From NCBI GenBank assembly GCA_964466745.1, contig CAYXOX010000001.1, forward strand, positions 50,552-114,551: DNA of 64,000 bases, written 5' to 3'. The translations under genes and the position numbers were made by a program. Shown piece by piece: positions 25,312 to 34,119 of the stretch (positions are counted from its first letter, which is position 1; each line of letters starts with the position of its first letter). The notes below the pieces were generated by a model. The model saw only the letters and a program-made list of their open reading frames with translations. It was not told the DNA's origin and ran no database searches. This DNA comes from CAYXOX01 sp964466745 (GTDB lineage Bacteria; Pseudomonadota; Alphaproteobacteria; Rhodobacterales; Rhodobacteraceae).

Positions 25312-26505
25312 ATGAAGATCGTGTTTGCCGATTGCGAGCTGGATCTGGAGGCGCATGTGTTGCGCCGGGCCGGTGCGGTCGTGCCCGTCGAACCGCAGGT
25401 CTTCGATTTGCTCCATGCCCTCGCCGCGCGTGCCGGCGCGACGGTCACGAAGGACGAACTCATCGACGCTGTCTGGGAGGGGCGCATCGTTTCGGATGCA
25501 ACGATCAGCGCCCGCGTCTCCGCCGCCCGCGCCGCAGTTGGCGACAATGGCCGCGACCAGTCGGTCATCCGCACGGTGTCTCGCCGTGGCTTCCGGCTGG
25601 TGGCCGAGGTGACGGTGGAGGATGCGGCGGCGTCCGCGCCGCGGTCGGCGCGAATGGGCCAGGTCATCCGCTATACCCGCGCGCCCGACGGCAACAGCGT
25701 GGCATGGTCGCGCGCCGGGCAGGGGCCGCCGGTTCTTTTCGCATGGCACCATTTCAGCCACCTCGAGCTGGACTGGGCGAGCCCCCTCCTGAGCCCGGCT
25801 CTCTGCATGCTCGCCGAGCGGCACAGCCTCGTGCGATACGACATCAGGGGGTCCGGGCTATCCGATCCGCTGCGGCCTGAGAACACGATTGACGATCACG
25901 TGGCCGACATGCTCGCCGTTGCCGATGCCGCCGGCCTCGAGCGCTTCCCCGTCGTCGCGACGCTGCAATCGGCCGCGGTGGCCATAAGGTGCGCGGCGCG
26001 CTTTCCCGAACGCGTCGCACGCCTCGTGCTGCACAACGCCTATGCGCGGGGCCGGGCGATGCGGGAAAACGCGCCGCCCGAAGCCGGGAGCGATCCGTTC
26101 ATCGCGCTCCTCAAGAGCGGCGCATGGGGCGATCCGGGCAACGGGTTCATGCGTGCCTGGGCCACGATGACCCTGCCCATGGCGTCGGCCGAGGAAATCA
26201 CCGAGATCATCGGACTCATCTCGCATTCCGGAACGGCCGATGCCGCGCTGCTTCAACGGATGCTGATCGACCGTTTCGACGTGTTGAACGACCTGCAGCA
26301 CGTCCGGGCGCCCACGAGGGTGATCCATGCGCGACTATGTGCCGTTCACCCGGCCGCAGAGGGCAGGAAGGTGGCCGCCGGCATTCCGTCGGCCGAGTTC
26401 GTGGAGGTGGACAGCTCGAACACCTTCCTGATCGGCAGCGACCCGACGTTCGAGCGGGTGATGGATGCGACGCTCGAGTTCCTTGCCGCAGGCGCGCCGG
26501 CCTGA
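25312..26505 (+). CDS. Winged-helix regulator fused to an alpha/beta-hydrolase domain with a degenerate triad
   Basis: Residues 1-100 of this 397-residue protein are an OmpR/CadC-type winged helix (DELIDAVWEGRIVSD, RTVSRRGFRL). Residues about 115-395 have an alpha/beta-hydrolase fold (LVRYDIRGSGLSD). The nucleophile elbow reads VATLQSAAV where related fusions have a G-x-S-x-G, so the Ser position is Leu218. The acid position reads ARLCAV and the His position reads SSNTFL. All three catalytic residues thus appear to be lost, suggesting a ligand-binding or structural role. It is divergent from the small membrane protein. No receiver or transmembrane segment is present. Confidence 0.8.
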   Translation: MKIVFADCELDLEAHVLRRAGAVVPVEPQVFDLLHALAARAGATVTKDELIDAVWEGRIVSDATISARVSAARAAVGDNGRDQSVIRTVSRRGFRLVAEVTVEDAAASAPRSARMGQVIRYTRAPDGNSVAWSRAGQGPPVLFAWHHFSHLELDWASPLLSPALCMLAERHSLVRYDIRGSGLSDPLRPENTIDDHVADMLAVADAAGLERFPVVATLQSAAVAIRCAARFPERVARLVLHNAYARGRAMRENAPPEAGSDPFIALLKSGAWGDPGNGFMRAWATMTLPMASAEEITEIIGLISHSGTADAALLQRMLIDRFDVLNDLQHVRAPTRVIHARLCAVHPAAEGRKVAAGIPSAEFVEVDSSNTFLIGSDPTFERVMDATLEFLAAGAPA

Positions 26506-26654
26506 CCGGGCACGGCGCCAACGCCCCGCGGCCGCGCCCGGTGCAGGGAGGTATCTTCCCGCCGAATGGTGCCGGTGAAAGGGCTGGCAGCGAGCCGAGG
26601 CAAAGCGGGCTGATCCGTTCGCGAAAGGCCCCGCAATGCGGGCGGTCCGCCCGG

Positions 26655-27272
26655 TTACGCCTCGTCGGATTCGATGGCGCGCGGGGTGTAGAACTGCCCT
26701 GCGATCTCGCGGACATGGCCCGTTCTGAACAGATCGGGCATCGTCCACTCGGGTTCGTCCCCGGCGAAGAGATCGAGGAAGGCAATGGCCAGCGACGGGT
26801 CTTGCTCGACATTCTCGCGAAAGCTCCACCACGTGCGCGGCTCGTTCAGCGCATCGCTGGGGTGCTGTTCGGAATGATAGTCCGCCTGCAGGACGAGGCC
26901 GCGGACATTCAGGCAGAACGCGACGTAGAGGTATCCCTCCGGCCAGAAATACGCGGGGTTCGAGTCGTCGGCACCTTCGGGACGTGAGGACAGTGCCACC
27001 GGCTTGTGCCTGATGAGTGTCCGCAGCATCAGCCCGGCGGCGAAGCCCACATAGGCCGGCTTGTCGGCCTCGTTGGCTGGCTTCTGAGCCTCGAAGGCGC
27101 GCAGCCACTCCGCGAAAACCTGCGCGAGGGTTCCGCGATCTATGGTGAAGGTGTTGCCTGTCTGGGTCTCGGTATTCCTGACCTGCCGTTCGAACGCGTC
27201 CACGAACCAGCGCAGGCGCTGGGCGGATTTTCGCAAGGGCTGTGCCGGTTGCGGAGTTTCTGGGAGGGTCAT
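26655..27272 (-). CDS. Protein of unknown function, 205 residues
   Basis: I do not recognise a family. The protein is soluble, has a Pro-rich start, a basic RKSAQRLRWFVDAFERQV segment likely to be helical, and a C-terminal half rich in aromatic residues (PAYFWPEGYLYVAFCLNV). No signal peptide or membrane helix is evident. It follows the next upstream gene on the same strand by 11 bases, so the two are probably co-transcribed. Codon use matches neighbouring genes, which supports it being real. Confidence 0.6.
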   Translation of the reverse strand: MTLPETPQPAQPLRKSAQRLRWFVDAFERQVRNTETQTGNTFTIDRGTLAQVFAEWLRAFEAQKPANEADKPAYVGFAAGLMLRTLIRHKPVALSSRPEGADDSNPAYFWPEGYLYVAFCLNVRGLVLQADYHSEQHPSDALNEPRTWWSFRENVEQDPSLAIAFLDLFAGDEPEWTMPDLFRTGHVREIAGQFYTPRAIESDEA

Positions 27273-27283
27273 GGACGGGGCTC

Positions 27284-27982
27284 CTAGAGATGCGCGGACG
27301 TGTCGACGAGAAAGCGGACGAGGGACGGCGCATCTTGGAACGCGACTTGCGCATCCTGGTGCAATGCGCGCACGAGCGCCTTCGACAGATCCAGCAGCTT
27401 TTCCTCGTGGGCCTTCGTCTCGGCCCGCGCGGCGAGAAGCCAGACACCGATGGTCAAGAGGTCGAGATCGATTTCGGCCCGCTCCTCGCGTGAGGTGCTG
27501 CGCGCCAGCCCTGGCATGAGGCCGATGGCCGAAGAGCCGCGAACACCGGCGAGGGCCGCGGCGGCGAACTCCACGCCTTCCGCGCCCGACTTCTGGCGCG
27601 CCCGGTGCAGCCTTTCGGCGAGGATCGTCTCGCTGATCATGTGCCGATGCCCCGAGCCGGCCTCGTGCAGGTGCTTCCAGGCATAGGCCAGCACGCTGGC
27701 GCAGGTGCCGGCCCCTGGCGCGCCGGTGGTGTCCGATTGCAGAAAGCCCGCGGCGGTATCGATCTGATCAATCTCGATCGGTGCGTGCGTGAGGCGCTTT
27801 CCTGCGCGCTCTAGCGAGGCCAGCGCGTGCCGAAACCGCGATCTGAGCGGTTCGGGAAGCAGCTGGGCGGCGGGCTCCAGCATATCCTCGGTTGCATCCG
27901 CGAGCGTGGCGACCCCGCGCAGCGCGTCCCGCAAGGGCATCTGGAGGCCGTTCGCAAGGCTTCGTGCGGATGGTTTCGACAT
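27284..27982 (-). CDS. Protein of unknown function, 232 residues
   Basis: No family is recognised. The protein looks almost entirely alpha-helical and soluble, with segments such as LRDALRGVATLADATEDML and EERAEIDLDLLTIGVWLLAARAE. The start MSKPSARS at 27982 is preferred to an upstream ATG at 28027. It is upstream of and probably co-transcribed with the 205-residue unknown protein. The pair sits between a hydrolase-type regulator and the SorC regulon, without obvious functional link to either. It could be a heteromeric pair acting together. Confidence 0.6.
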   Translation of the reverse strand: MSKPSARSLANGLQMPLRDALRGVATLADATEDMLEPAAQLLPEPLRSRFRHALASLERAGKRLTHAPIEIDQIDTAAGFLQSDTTGAPGAGTCASVLAYAWKHLHEAGSGHRHMISETILAERLHRARQKSGAEGVEFAAAALAGVRGSSAIGLMPGLARSTSREERAEIDLDLLTIGVWLLAARAETKAHEEKLLDLSKALVRALHQDAQVAFQDAPSLVRFLVDTSAHL

Positions 27983-28126
27983 GGCGAGTTCAACCCGTTC
28001 CCGGAAACGATAGCATCCCGCGCCCATGCAATCGAGGCGGATGGCACGGACACCGCCCGACCGGGCTTTCGGGAATGGTCACGTTGTGGTCAGCCATGCA
28101 AACGATCGTCCGTTGTGGGTGCGGGG

Positions 28127-29188
28127 TCAGTCGAGTGCTGCGAGGGGCTCGGACGGGGCATCCGACTTTTCCAGGAGTGCGCGCGCCGTCACTTCGTCGG
28201 TTATCAGCACGCTTGGGCTGATCGAGCTGAGCGTGGCCCGCATGATCGCGATCTTGTCGGCACCTCCGGAGATCAGGACCTTCTGGGGAATCCTTTTCAG
28301 GCGTTCGAGCGGCATCGAGATCGAGCGCGAATTCACGGGGTGATCGACCAGCCCGCCATCGGCATCGAGGAAGTGGTAAAGGATGTCGCCCACGCAACCT
28401 GCAGCCGCGAGCGTCTGGCGGTCGGACTCCGTGATGTGGCCCGATCGGTAGGATGTGGTGACGGCGGAAATGCCGCCGCATGAAAGAAGGGCAACGTCGC
28501 AGGCCTCGGCCAGCTGCAGGATCTGATCGAGGCCGCACCGCTCAAGGAGCGCATGGCGGGTCTGCGCAGAGTCGACCACGGCCGGTGCGGAGATCAGGTA
28601 GCCTTCTGCCTCGAAGAGCTCCGCGAACTGCCAGGCGAATTCGGCCGGGTTGAAGCGCTTGGCCTGCGCGATGCTGCCAAGGAGCGAAACCACCCGCACA
28701 TCGGCAAGGGCCTTTGCTTCGATGTAGGGCAGCATGGTGTGAAGCGTCTTGCCCCAGCCGACCCCGACGGTCATTCCGTTGGCCATCAGCTCGGTCACGT
28801 ATTCCCCGGCCGCGGCGGCGATTACCCGGGTCGGGTCATCCGATCCATCCTCGAGCGGCGCGAGGATCGCCCTGTGCAGGCCGAACCTCTCCTCGAGTTG
28901 CTGCTGCAACTCGATCAGCCCCGTGAGATCGGATTTGATCCGGATAACCACCTCGCCGCGCTTTCGGGCCTCGGACAGAAGTCGCGTTACCATGATCCGG
29001 TTGACGCCCAGCTTCTTGGCCACGTCGGACTGCGTCATCCCCTCGATGTAGTAGAGCCAGGCCGCCCTGATCCGAAGCTGGTTCTGCGATTTCGAAATGG
29101 GTCTGCTCCGGTTGGATGGGCGTGTCTGGGGTGGCCATAGGCATAGCGAAACTGCCCGGTCCGCGGCAACGCACGATTGTTCAGACAT
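28127..29188 (-). CDS. SorC/DeoR-type sugar-binding transcriptional regulator (first copy)
   Basis: The 353-residue protein has an N-terminal helix-turn-helix (AWLYYIEGMTQSDVAKKLGV, residues 43-62). Its C-terminal SorC sugar-phosphate-binding domain has GVGWGKTLHTM and CVGDILYHFLDADG, both typical. The ATG at 29188 overlaps the end of the E2 gene by 8 bases, and the short segment before the HTH is unlike the family, so a slightly later start is possible. As last gene of the leftward Aco-type operon it probably senses a phosphorylated intermediate and controls the arm that it ends. Confidence 0.86.
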   Translation of the reverse strand: MSEQSCVAADRAVSLCLWPPQTRPSNRSRPISKSQNQLRIRAAWLYYIEGMTQSDVAKKLGVNRIMVTRLLSEARKRGEVVIRIKSDLTGLIELQQQLEERFGLHRAILAPLEDGSDDPTRVIAAAAGEYVTELMANGMTVGVGWGKTLHTMLPYIEAKALADVRVVSLLGSIAQAKRFNPAEFAWQFAELFEAEGYLISAPAVVDSAQTRHALLERCGLDQILQLAEACDVALLSCGGISAVTTSYRSGHITESDRQTLAAAGCVGDILYHFLDADGGLVDHPVNSRSISMPLERLKRIPQKVLISGGADKIAIMRATLSSISPSVLITDEVTARALLEKSDAPSEPLAALD

Positions 29189-30509
29189 CTGCCTTGATGA
29201 TCGAGCCGACAGCATCCGCACATTCGATCTGCGGCATGTGCCCGATCCCGTCGAACAGGTGAAGGGCCATCCGCCCGGGCGCGCGCAACGCATGCTGCCA
29301 CGGAATGATGGCATCCCGCTTGCCCCAGATGATCCGGGTCGGCGTCTCGATCCTGTCGAGCGCGGCACGCAGATCGAAGGCCTGGACCCCGTCTGGAAAC
29401 AGCGCATCGGCGAGGGACGTCTGCGCGGCGCGCTGGTTCGGTTCGGCGCGCGCGGCCATCGCCAGCCGCACGTAGCTGTCGGTGACGATATCCTCGTTCG
29501 CCACGAGGCAGCGCAACCAGGGGCCGAGGCTCTCTGCACGAGTGGCCTTGCAAATGCCGGCAAGCACGTTGCCGTTTATCTCTGGGCCGAGCCCGGCCGG
29601 CGAGATCAGGGACAGCGATGCCAGCCGCCTTGGGCGTGTGTCGGCCAGTGCGATGGCCAAGGCTCCGCCGAGGCTGTGGCCCACCATGTGCACCTTCTCG
29701 GTCCCGAGTCCGTCGAAGGCCCGACGCATTTCCCTCACGAGATCTGCAAAACCGTCGATGCCCAGCTTGGGAGACTTACCGTGCCCGGGAAGCTCGATGC
29801 GGATCAGCGGGCGGTGCTTCAGATGCGCCTCGACCGGCGCCCACGATGTTGCGTCGCTGGCGAACCCGTGGATGAGCACGACCGGCGTTCCGGTGCCGCT
29901 CTTGCCGCGACTTACGGCGAGGGCGCCGGTTTCCGGGCGGAAGGCGGAAGGCGCCGGCGCGGCTGCCTGCAGCGCCCGGCGCACGTCATCCGCCTGCACC
30001 CTTCCCCGCGGGCCGCTGCCCGCTACCGCGGACATGTCCAATCCGGCCCGACCCGCAAGCGCACGAGCGCGTGGCGTGGCACGAACACCTGCCGCGCTTG
30101 GATCGGAGAGCGGTCGCTCTTCCGGCGTGGCTTCCGCGGCCTCACCTGGCGCCGGCTCGGGCGGACCAGCGACGCTTTCGGGCGGTACTTCTGCCGGTCT
30201 GTCTGGCGTGGCCGGGGGCTCTCCGGCGCTCTCGGTTCCTCCGAACGGCCGGGGCTGACTCCTGACTTCCTCGCCGTCGGCGTAGAGCCAGGCACAGGGT
30301 GTTCCGATGGGGATTTCCATGCCCTCGGGCGCGGTGTGATGCAGCAAGCCGTCCGCCGGCGCCTCCACTTCCATGGCGGCCTTGTCGGTTTCTATATCGA
30401 ACAGCGGGTCTCCCTTGGCGACTCGTTCGCCCTCGCCAACGTGCCAGGTGAGGATCTTGCCCGAGGCCATGTCCATGTCGACTTTGGGCATGATGACTTC
30501 GGTGGGCAT
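29181..30509 (-). CDS. acoC: Acetoin-dehydrogenase-type E2: lipoyl domain plus alpha/beta-hydrolase-fold acyltransferase
   Basis: The 442-residue protein contains a lipoyl domain (1-78) with lipoate attachment Lys43 in ETDKAAM, a peripheral-subunit-binding domain (about 141-178, VRATPRARALAGRAGLD) and an alpha/beta-hydrolase domain with VLIHGFASDATSW and nucleophile elbow GHSLGG (Ser279). This architecture is that of AcoC-type E2 proteins rather than the chloramphenicol-acetyltransferase fold of PDH E2. It passes an acyl group from E1 to CoA. Its ATG overlaps the E1beta stop. No E3 (dihydrolipoamide dehydrogenase) gene is in the window, so E3 must be supplied elsewhere. Confidence 0.85.
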   Translation of the reverse strand: MPTEVIMPKVDMDMASGKILTWHVGEGERVAKGDPLFDIETDKAAMEVEAPADGLLHHTAPEGMEIPIGTPCAWLYADGEEVRSQPRPFGGTESAGEPPATPDRPAEVPPESVAGPPEPAPGEAAEATPEERPLSDPSAAGVRATPRARALAGRAGLDMSAVAGSGPRGRVQADDVRRALQAAAPAPSAFRPETGALAVSRGKSGTGTPVVLIHGFASDATSWAPVEAHLKHRPLIRIELPGHGKSPKLGIDGFADLVREMRRAFDGLGTEKVHMVGHSLGGALAIALADTRPRRLASLSLISPAGLGPEINGNVLAGICKATRAESLGPWLRCLVANEDIVTDSYVRLAMAARAEPNQRAAQTSLADALFPDGVQAFDLRAALDRIETPTRIIWGKRDAIIPWQHALRAPGRMALHLFDGIGHMPQIECADAVGSIIKADV

Positions 30510-31519
30510 CAGATCCGGCCCCGCGCGATGTCGCGGGCGGCCGCGAGAATTGCGGGAACCTGCGGAACGGCTGCCCGCTCAAGTTCGGGGTTGTAGGGGA
30601 TCGGGCACTCCGCACCGCCCAGCCGGACGATGGGTGCATCAAGAAAATCGAAGGCATCGCTCTCGGCCACCATGGCCGAAACCTCGGCGCCGACGCCAAG
30701 GGTCTTCACGCCCTCGTAGATGCAGATCAACCGCCCGGTCTTGCGCACCGAGGCCAGCACCGTGTCCCTGTCCATCGGACGGACCGTGCGCAGGTCGACC
30801 ACCTCCGCTTCGATACCTTCGGCCATCAGCGTTTCTGCAGCTTCGAGGGCCTTGTGCACCATGATGGCGGTCGCAACGATCGTGACGTCCTCGCCCGCGC
30901 GCACGATCGCGGCCTTGCCGATGGGTGTCGTGTAGTGGCCCTCGGGCACATGCCCCTTCATCTTGTAGAGGATCTTGTGCTCGTAGATCATCACCGGGTC
31001 TGGATCTTCGATAGCGGCCAGAAGCAGCCCCTTGGCATCGGCCGGGGTGGCGGGCTGTACGACCTTCAGGCCGGGCACGTGGGCTGTCCAGGCCTCGAGG
31101 CTCTGGCTGTGCTGTGCAGCGGCCCCGGTTCCGGAACCGGACGGAAAACGCATGACCAGCGGCACAGAAACCGCGCCGCCCAGCATGTAGCGGATCTTTG
31201 CGGCCTGGTTGACGATCTGCTCCATCCCGAGGGTGGCGAAGTCGGAGAACTGGAATTCGAAGATCGGCCGCAGCCCGGTCATGGCTGCCCCCACAGCCAC
31301 ACCCGCGCCGCCGAGTTCGGATATCGGCGTATCCATCACCCGGTCGGGGCCGTATTTCTCGATCAGGTCGCCGGTGACACCGAAGGCGCCGCCATAGACG
31401 CCGATGTCCTCGCCCATGAGGATCACGCGCGCGTCGCGACCCATGGCCATATCCATCGCCTCGCGTATCGCTTCGGCGTAGGACATCTCGCGAAGGCCGG
31501 TCTTGCCGAGTGCGTTCAT
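30509..31519 (-). CDS. ThDP-dependent dehydrogenase E1 beta subunit (acetoin/2-oxo acid type)
   Basis: The 336-residue protein has the E1beta pattern: [31 protein letters not shown] and [19 protein letters not shown]. It binds the aminopyrimidine side of ThDP in the E1 heterotetramer. The start at 31519 overlaps the E1alpha stop (ATGA), and its own stop overlaps the E2 start. Best guess is cleavage of an acetoin-like 2-hydroxyketone or a 2-oxo acid, with transfer to the E2 lipoyl group. The carbohydrate setting suggests a polyol-derived diketone or hydroxyketone (inference). Confidence 0.88.
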   Translation of the reverse strand: MNALGKTGLREMSYAEAIREAMDMAMGRDARVILMGEDIGVYGGAFGVTGDLIEKYGPDRVMDTPISELGGAGVAVGAAMTGLRPIFEFQFSDFATLGMEQIVNQAAKIRYMLGGAVSVPLVMRFPSGSGTGAAAQHSQSLEAWTAHVPGLKVVQPATPADAKGLLLAAIEDPDPVMIYEHKILYKMKGHVPEGHYTTPIGKAAIVRAGEDVTIVATAIMVHKALEAAETLMAEGIEAEVVDLRTVRPMDRDTVLASVRKTGRLICIYEGVKTLGVGAEVSAMVAESDAFDFLDAPIVRLGGAECPIPYNPELERAAVPQVPAILAAARDIARGRI

Positions 31520-32529
31520 GCCATGGCCCTTTCCGTGTAGACGTCGCGGGCGACATCTTCGATCTTCGGGTCCGGCCCTTCTGTCGCAAAGGCGATGGCG
31601 TCCTCGATGATCCTGGCTGTTTCGGCCTCGATCGACGCGATTTCCGACTGCGAGGCGATCTTGTGGTCCATGAGCATCTTGCCCATGGCGACGATGGGGT
31701 CGCGCTGCTGCCACTCGGCAATTTCTTCCTTTGTGCGGTACCGGTTCCGGTCCGACTTGGAATGACCGCGCCAGCGGTAGGTGATGTTCTCGACAAGGCT
31801 CGGCCCCTCGCCGGCGCGTGCCCGGGCGACCGCGGCATCCACGGCCTCGGTCACTGCTGAAAAGTCGTTTCCGTCCACGGTGACGCCTGGCATGGCGTAG
31901 GCGGCGGCTCGTTCGGCGACGTTCCTGACCGCGGTTGAGCGTTCGGTGGAGGTGGACATGCCGTACTTGTTGTTCTCGCAGACGAACACCACCGGCAGGG
32001 CCCATACCTTGGCCATGTTGAGCGCTTCGTGGAATGCGCCCTCGTTGTTCGCGCCGTCGCCGAAGAAGCAGACGGTTACCGCTCCGGTGTTCAGCCGCTT
32101 GGCCGAGAGCGCGGCCCCGACGGCGATTGGAAGCCCGCCACCAACGATCCCGTTGGCACCGAGGTTGCCCTTGGACGGGTCGGCAATGTGCATCGAGCCG
32201 CCACGGCCCCGGCAATAGCCCGTTTCCTTGCCGAAGAACTCGGCGAACATCCGTGAAAGCTCCGCCCCCTTCGCAACGCAATGGCCGTGCCCGCGGTGGG
32301 TCGAGGTGATCTTGTCCTCGTCGGTCAGCGACATGCATGATCCGACGGCCGAGGCCTCCTGCCCGATGCTGAGGTGCATGGTGCCGTGGATGAGGCCGCG
32401 CATGTAGCTTTCCTCCGCGCCCTCCTCGAACTTGCGGATCAGGTACATCTTCTTCAGCGCGTCCTTCAGCCGCTCGGCCGAGTAGGTGCGGATCGCGTAG
32501 GGCTTGTTGGTTTTTGCGATGTCAGACAT
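31516..32529 (-). CDS. ThDP-dependent dehydrogenase E1 alpha subunit (acetoin/2-oxo acid type)
   Basis: The 337-residue protein has the E1alpha ThDP signature [17 protein letters not shown] and the upstream STHRGHGH and RGRGGSMH motifs. It forms the active site with E1beta. Its start overlaps the end of the SAF-domain dehydrogenase gene by 8 bases, indicating a tightly coupled operon SAF dehydrogenase, E1alpha, E1beta, E2, SorC. Length is normal for AcoA-type proteins. A second, diverged E1 pair is encoded at 51621..53620. Confidence 0.88.
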   Translation of the reverse strand: MSDIAKTNKPYAIRTYSAERLKDALKKMYLIRKFEEGAEESYMRGLIHGTMHLSIGQEASAVGSCMSLTDEDKITSTHRGHGHCVAKGAELSRMFAEFFGKETGYCRGRGGSMHIADPSKGNLGANGIVGGGLPIAVGAALSAKRLNTGAVTVCFFGDGANNEGAFHEALNMAKVWALPVVFVCENNKYGMSTSTERSTAVRNVAERAAAYAMPGVTVDGNDFSAVTEAVDAAVARARAGEGPSLVENITYRWRGHSKSDRNRYRTKEEIAEWQQRDPIVAMGKMLMDHKIASQSEIASIEAETARIIEDAIAFATEGPDPKIEDVARDVYTERAMA

Positions 32530-33871
32530 CGATCAGGTCTCCGGCCTTCAGCAGATCCTTGCCATAGAGCATCTCGTCCTGCCGCCGGCGAAGCTCCACC
32601 AGCCGGTTTTCGGGCAGTCTCGCGTTCATGGTGGTGATGAGCTCGCCCTTCCTGATCGGTGCGGTGACCTTTGCACCGGTGAGCATGCCCGCCGGCAGGG
32701 CGACGGCCTCCTGCGCGCGGGAAACCTCCATCGCCCAGGCGCGGTAGCTGTATTCGCCGATCTGATCGAGCGTTTCCCCGGGCGAGAGATCCTTCTTGGC
32801 CAGCGCGCAGACCTCGACGACCGGCTGCCTGAGCGGGGCCATGTCGGCCTTGCCGTAGAGCACCGCGCGGGCACATGTGAGAGGAACCTCGAGCGAGGTC
32901 AGGTGATAGGGGCGGATGAATTCGTAGTACGGGCCATCGCCCATCTTGAGGTCCTTCATCCGCTCGTGAATCCGCGGATGCTCTGCCTCCACGATGCAGA
33001 AGACGCCAGGAGAGACGCCCTTGCCAATGGAGTAATCCACCTTGCCGATGCCCGAGAGGATTCCCCCGTCCTTGCGCGGGATCAGGACCTTGGCGAGTTC
33101 CTTGGGGCCGGCGGCCGGCCCGTGCATGCCGTCGACGTCCGGCACGAGGCCTGTGGCGTTGCCGATGGCCGCCATTTCCACGGCAGTCTTGGAGCCGTCC
33201 ACGAACTCCACCAGCAGGCGTGGGTTCATGTTCCGACTGATGGCCTCGGCCCGGTAGGCATCGGGAGTTGCGTCGAAGTTGAGCGGGTTGTTCTTGCCCT
33301 TGCCGGCGCAGACAACCTTGTGCCCCATCGCAGTGACGAACTCGATCAGCTCCATGCACGACGACGGCTCGTCGCCGGCACCAAGAGAGTAGACCACGCC
33401 GAGCCGTTCGGCTTCGCTGCGCAGGTACGCCCCGATGGTGATATCGGCCTCGACGTTCATCATGGTCAGATGCTTGCCGCGTTCCATGGCGCGCAGACCG
33501 ATCTCGGCGCCGACGGCAGGAATCCCTGTCGCGTCGATGACCACGTCCACGAGCCCCGATTCGAGGATCAGGTCGGCGTTGTCGGTGATCGCTGTCTGAC
33601 CGTTTTCGATGATGGCGTTCAGGCCGTCTGTCGACGTTGCTTCCCGGCTGTGCCCGTCCTCCCGGTGGGCGATGGATACCGCCTTGTGCGCGTTCGCGAC
33701 GTTGAGTTCTGAAATCGCCGCCAATTCCACGCCGTCCATCATCGCGGTGCGGGTCACGATGTCGGTTCCCATCTCACCGGATCCGATAAGTCCGATGCGC
33801 ACCGGTTTGCCCGATGCGGCCCGTGCGGCGAGGTCTTTCGCGAGCCCCGTCAGCGCGATGTTGGAGGCCAT
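32522..33871 (-). CDS. NAD(P)-dependent oxidoreductase with C-terminal SAF domain (COG4091 type)
   Basis: This 449-residue protein has an N-terminal Rossmann motif (IGLIGSGEMGTDIV), a central homoserine-dehydrogenase-like domain and a C-terminal SAF domain (about 370-449, LPAGMLTGAKVTAPI). The ATG at 33871 is preferred over 33898 because AAGGA lies at correct spacing. The COG4091 group is often labelled predicted homoserine dehydrogenase, but its true reaction is not established. As first gene of the Aco-type operon it probably oxidises a polyol- or sugar-derived intermediate before cleavage by the E1/E2 complex (inference). Confidence 0.78.
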   Translation of the reverse strand: MASNIALTGLAKDLAARAASGKPVRIGLIGSGEMGTDIVTRTAMMDGVELAAISELNVANAHKAVSIAHREDGHSREATSTDGLNAIIENGQTAITDNADLILESGLVDVVIDATGIPAVGAEIGLRAMERGKHLTMMNVEADITIGAYLRSEAERLGVVYSLGAGDEPSSCMELIEFVTAMGHKVVCAGKGKNNPLNFDATPDAYRAEAISRNMNPRLLVEFVDGSKTAVEMAAIGNATGLVPDVDGMHGPAAGPKELAKVLIPRKDGGILSGIGKVDYSIGKGVSPGVFCIVEAEHPRIHERMKDLKMGDGPYYEFIRPYHLTSLEVPLTCARAVLYGKADMAPLRQPVVEVCALAKKDLSPGETLDQIGEYSYRAWAMEVSRAQEAVALPAGMLTGAKVTAPIRKGELITTMNARLPENRLVELRRRQDEMLYGKDLLKAGDLIDV

Positions 33872-33906
33872 TTTCCAATCCTTCGTGGCGATGAACATGC
33901 CGCGAC

Positions 33907-33933
33907 CATCTAGAACTAATGTTCACATGTCAA
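33907..33933 (-). promoter_or_regulatory. Candidate promoter of the SAF-dehydrogenase/Aco-type operon
   Basis: On the minus strand TTGACA (33928..33933) and TAGATG (33907..33912) are 15 bases apart, in an AT-rich stretch. TGAACATT lies between them (33918..33925) and recurs in the divergent promoter region at 37907..37914. The position suits translation from 33871. The -10 match is weak. Confidence 0.35.
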
Positions 33934-34119
33934 TAATGTTGTGCAAGATACCGGTCGATTAAGGGGCAGATTTCCGAGTATTTGGAACATATATCCGATA
34001 AGATGGCTTTACGTTCACTCATGCCAGTTGTGGCGCCCACCCGGGGTCGCTGGCGGTTGCGCGCGATATCGGCCGCGTCGAGCGGCCTTCGAGGCTCTGG
34101 GCTGCCGGCCCTCGCCGAG

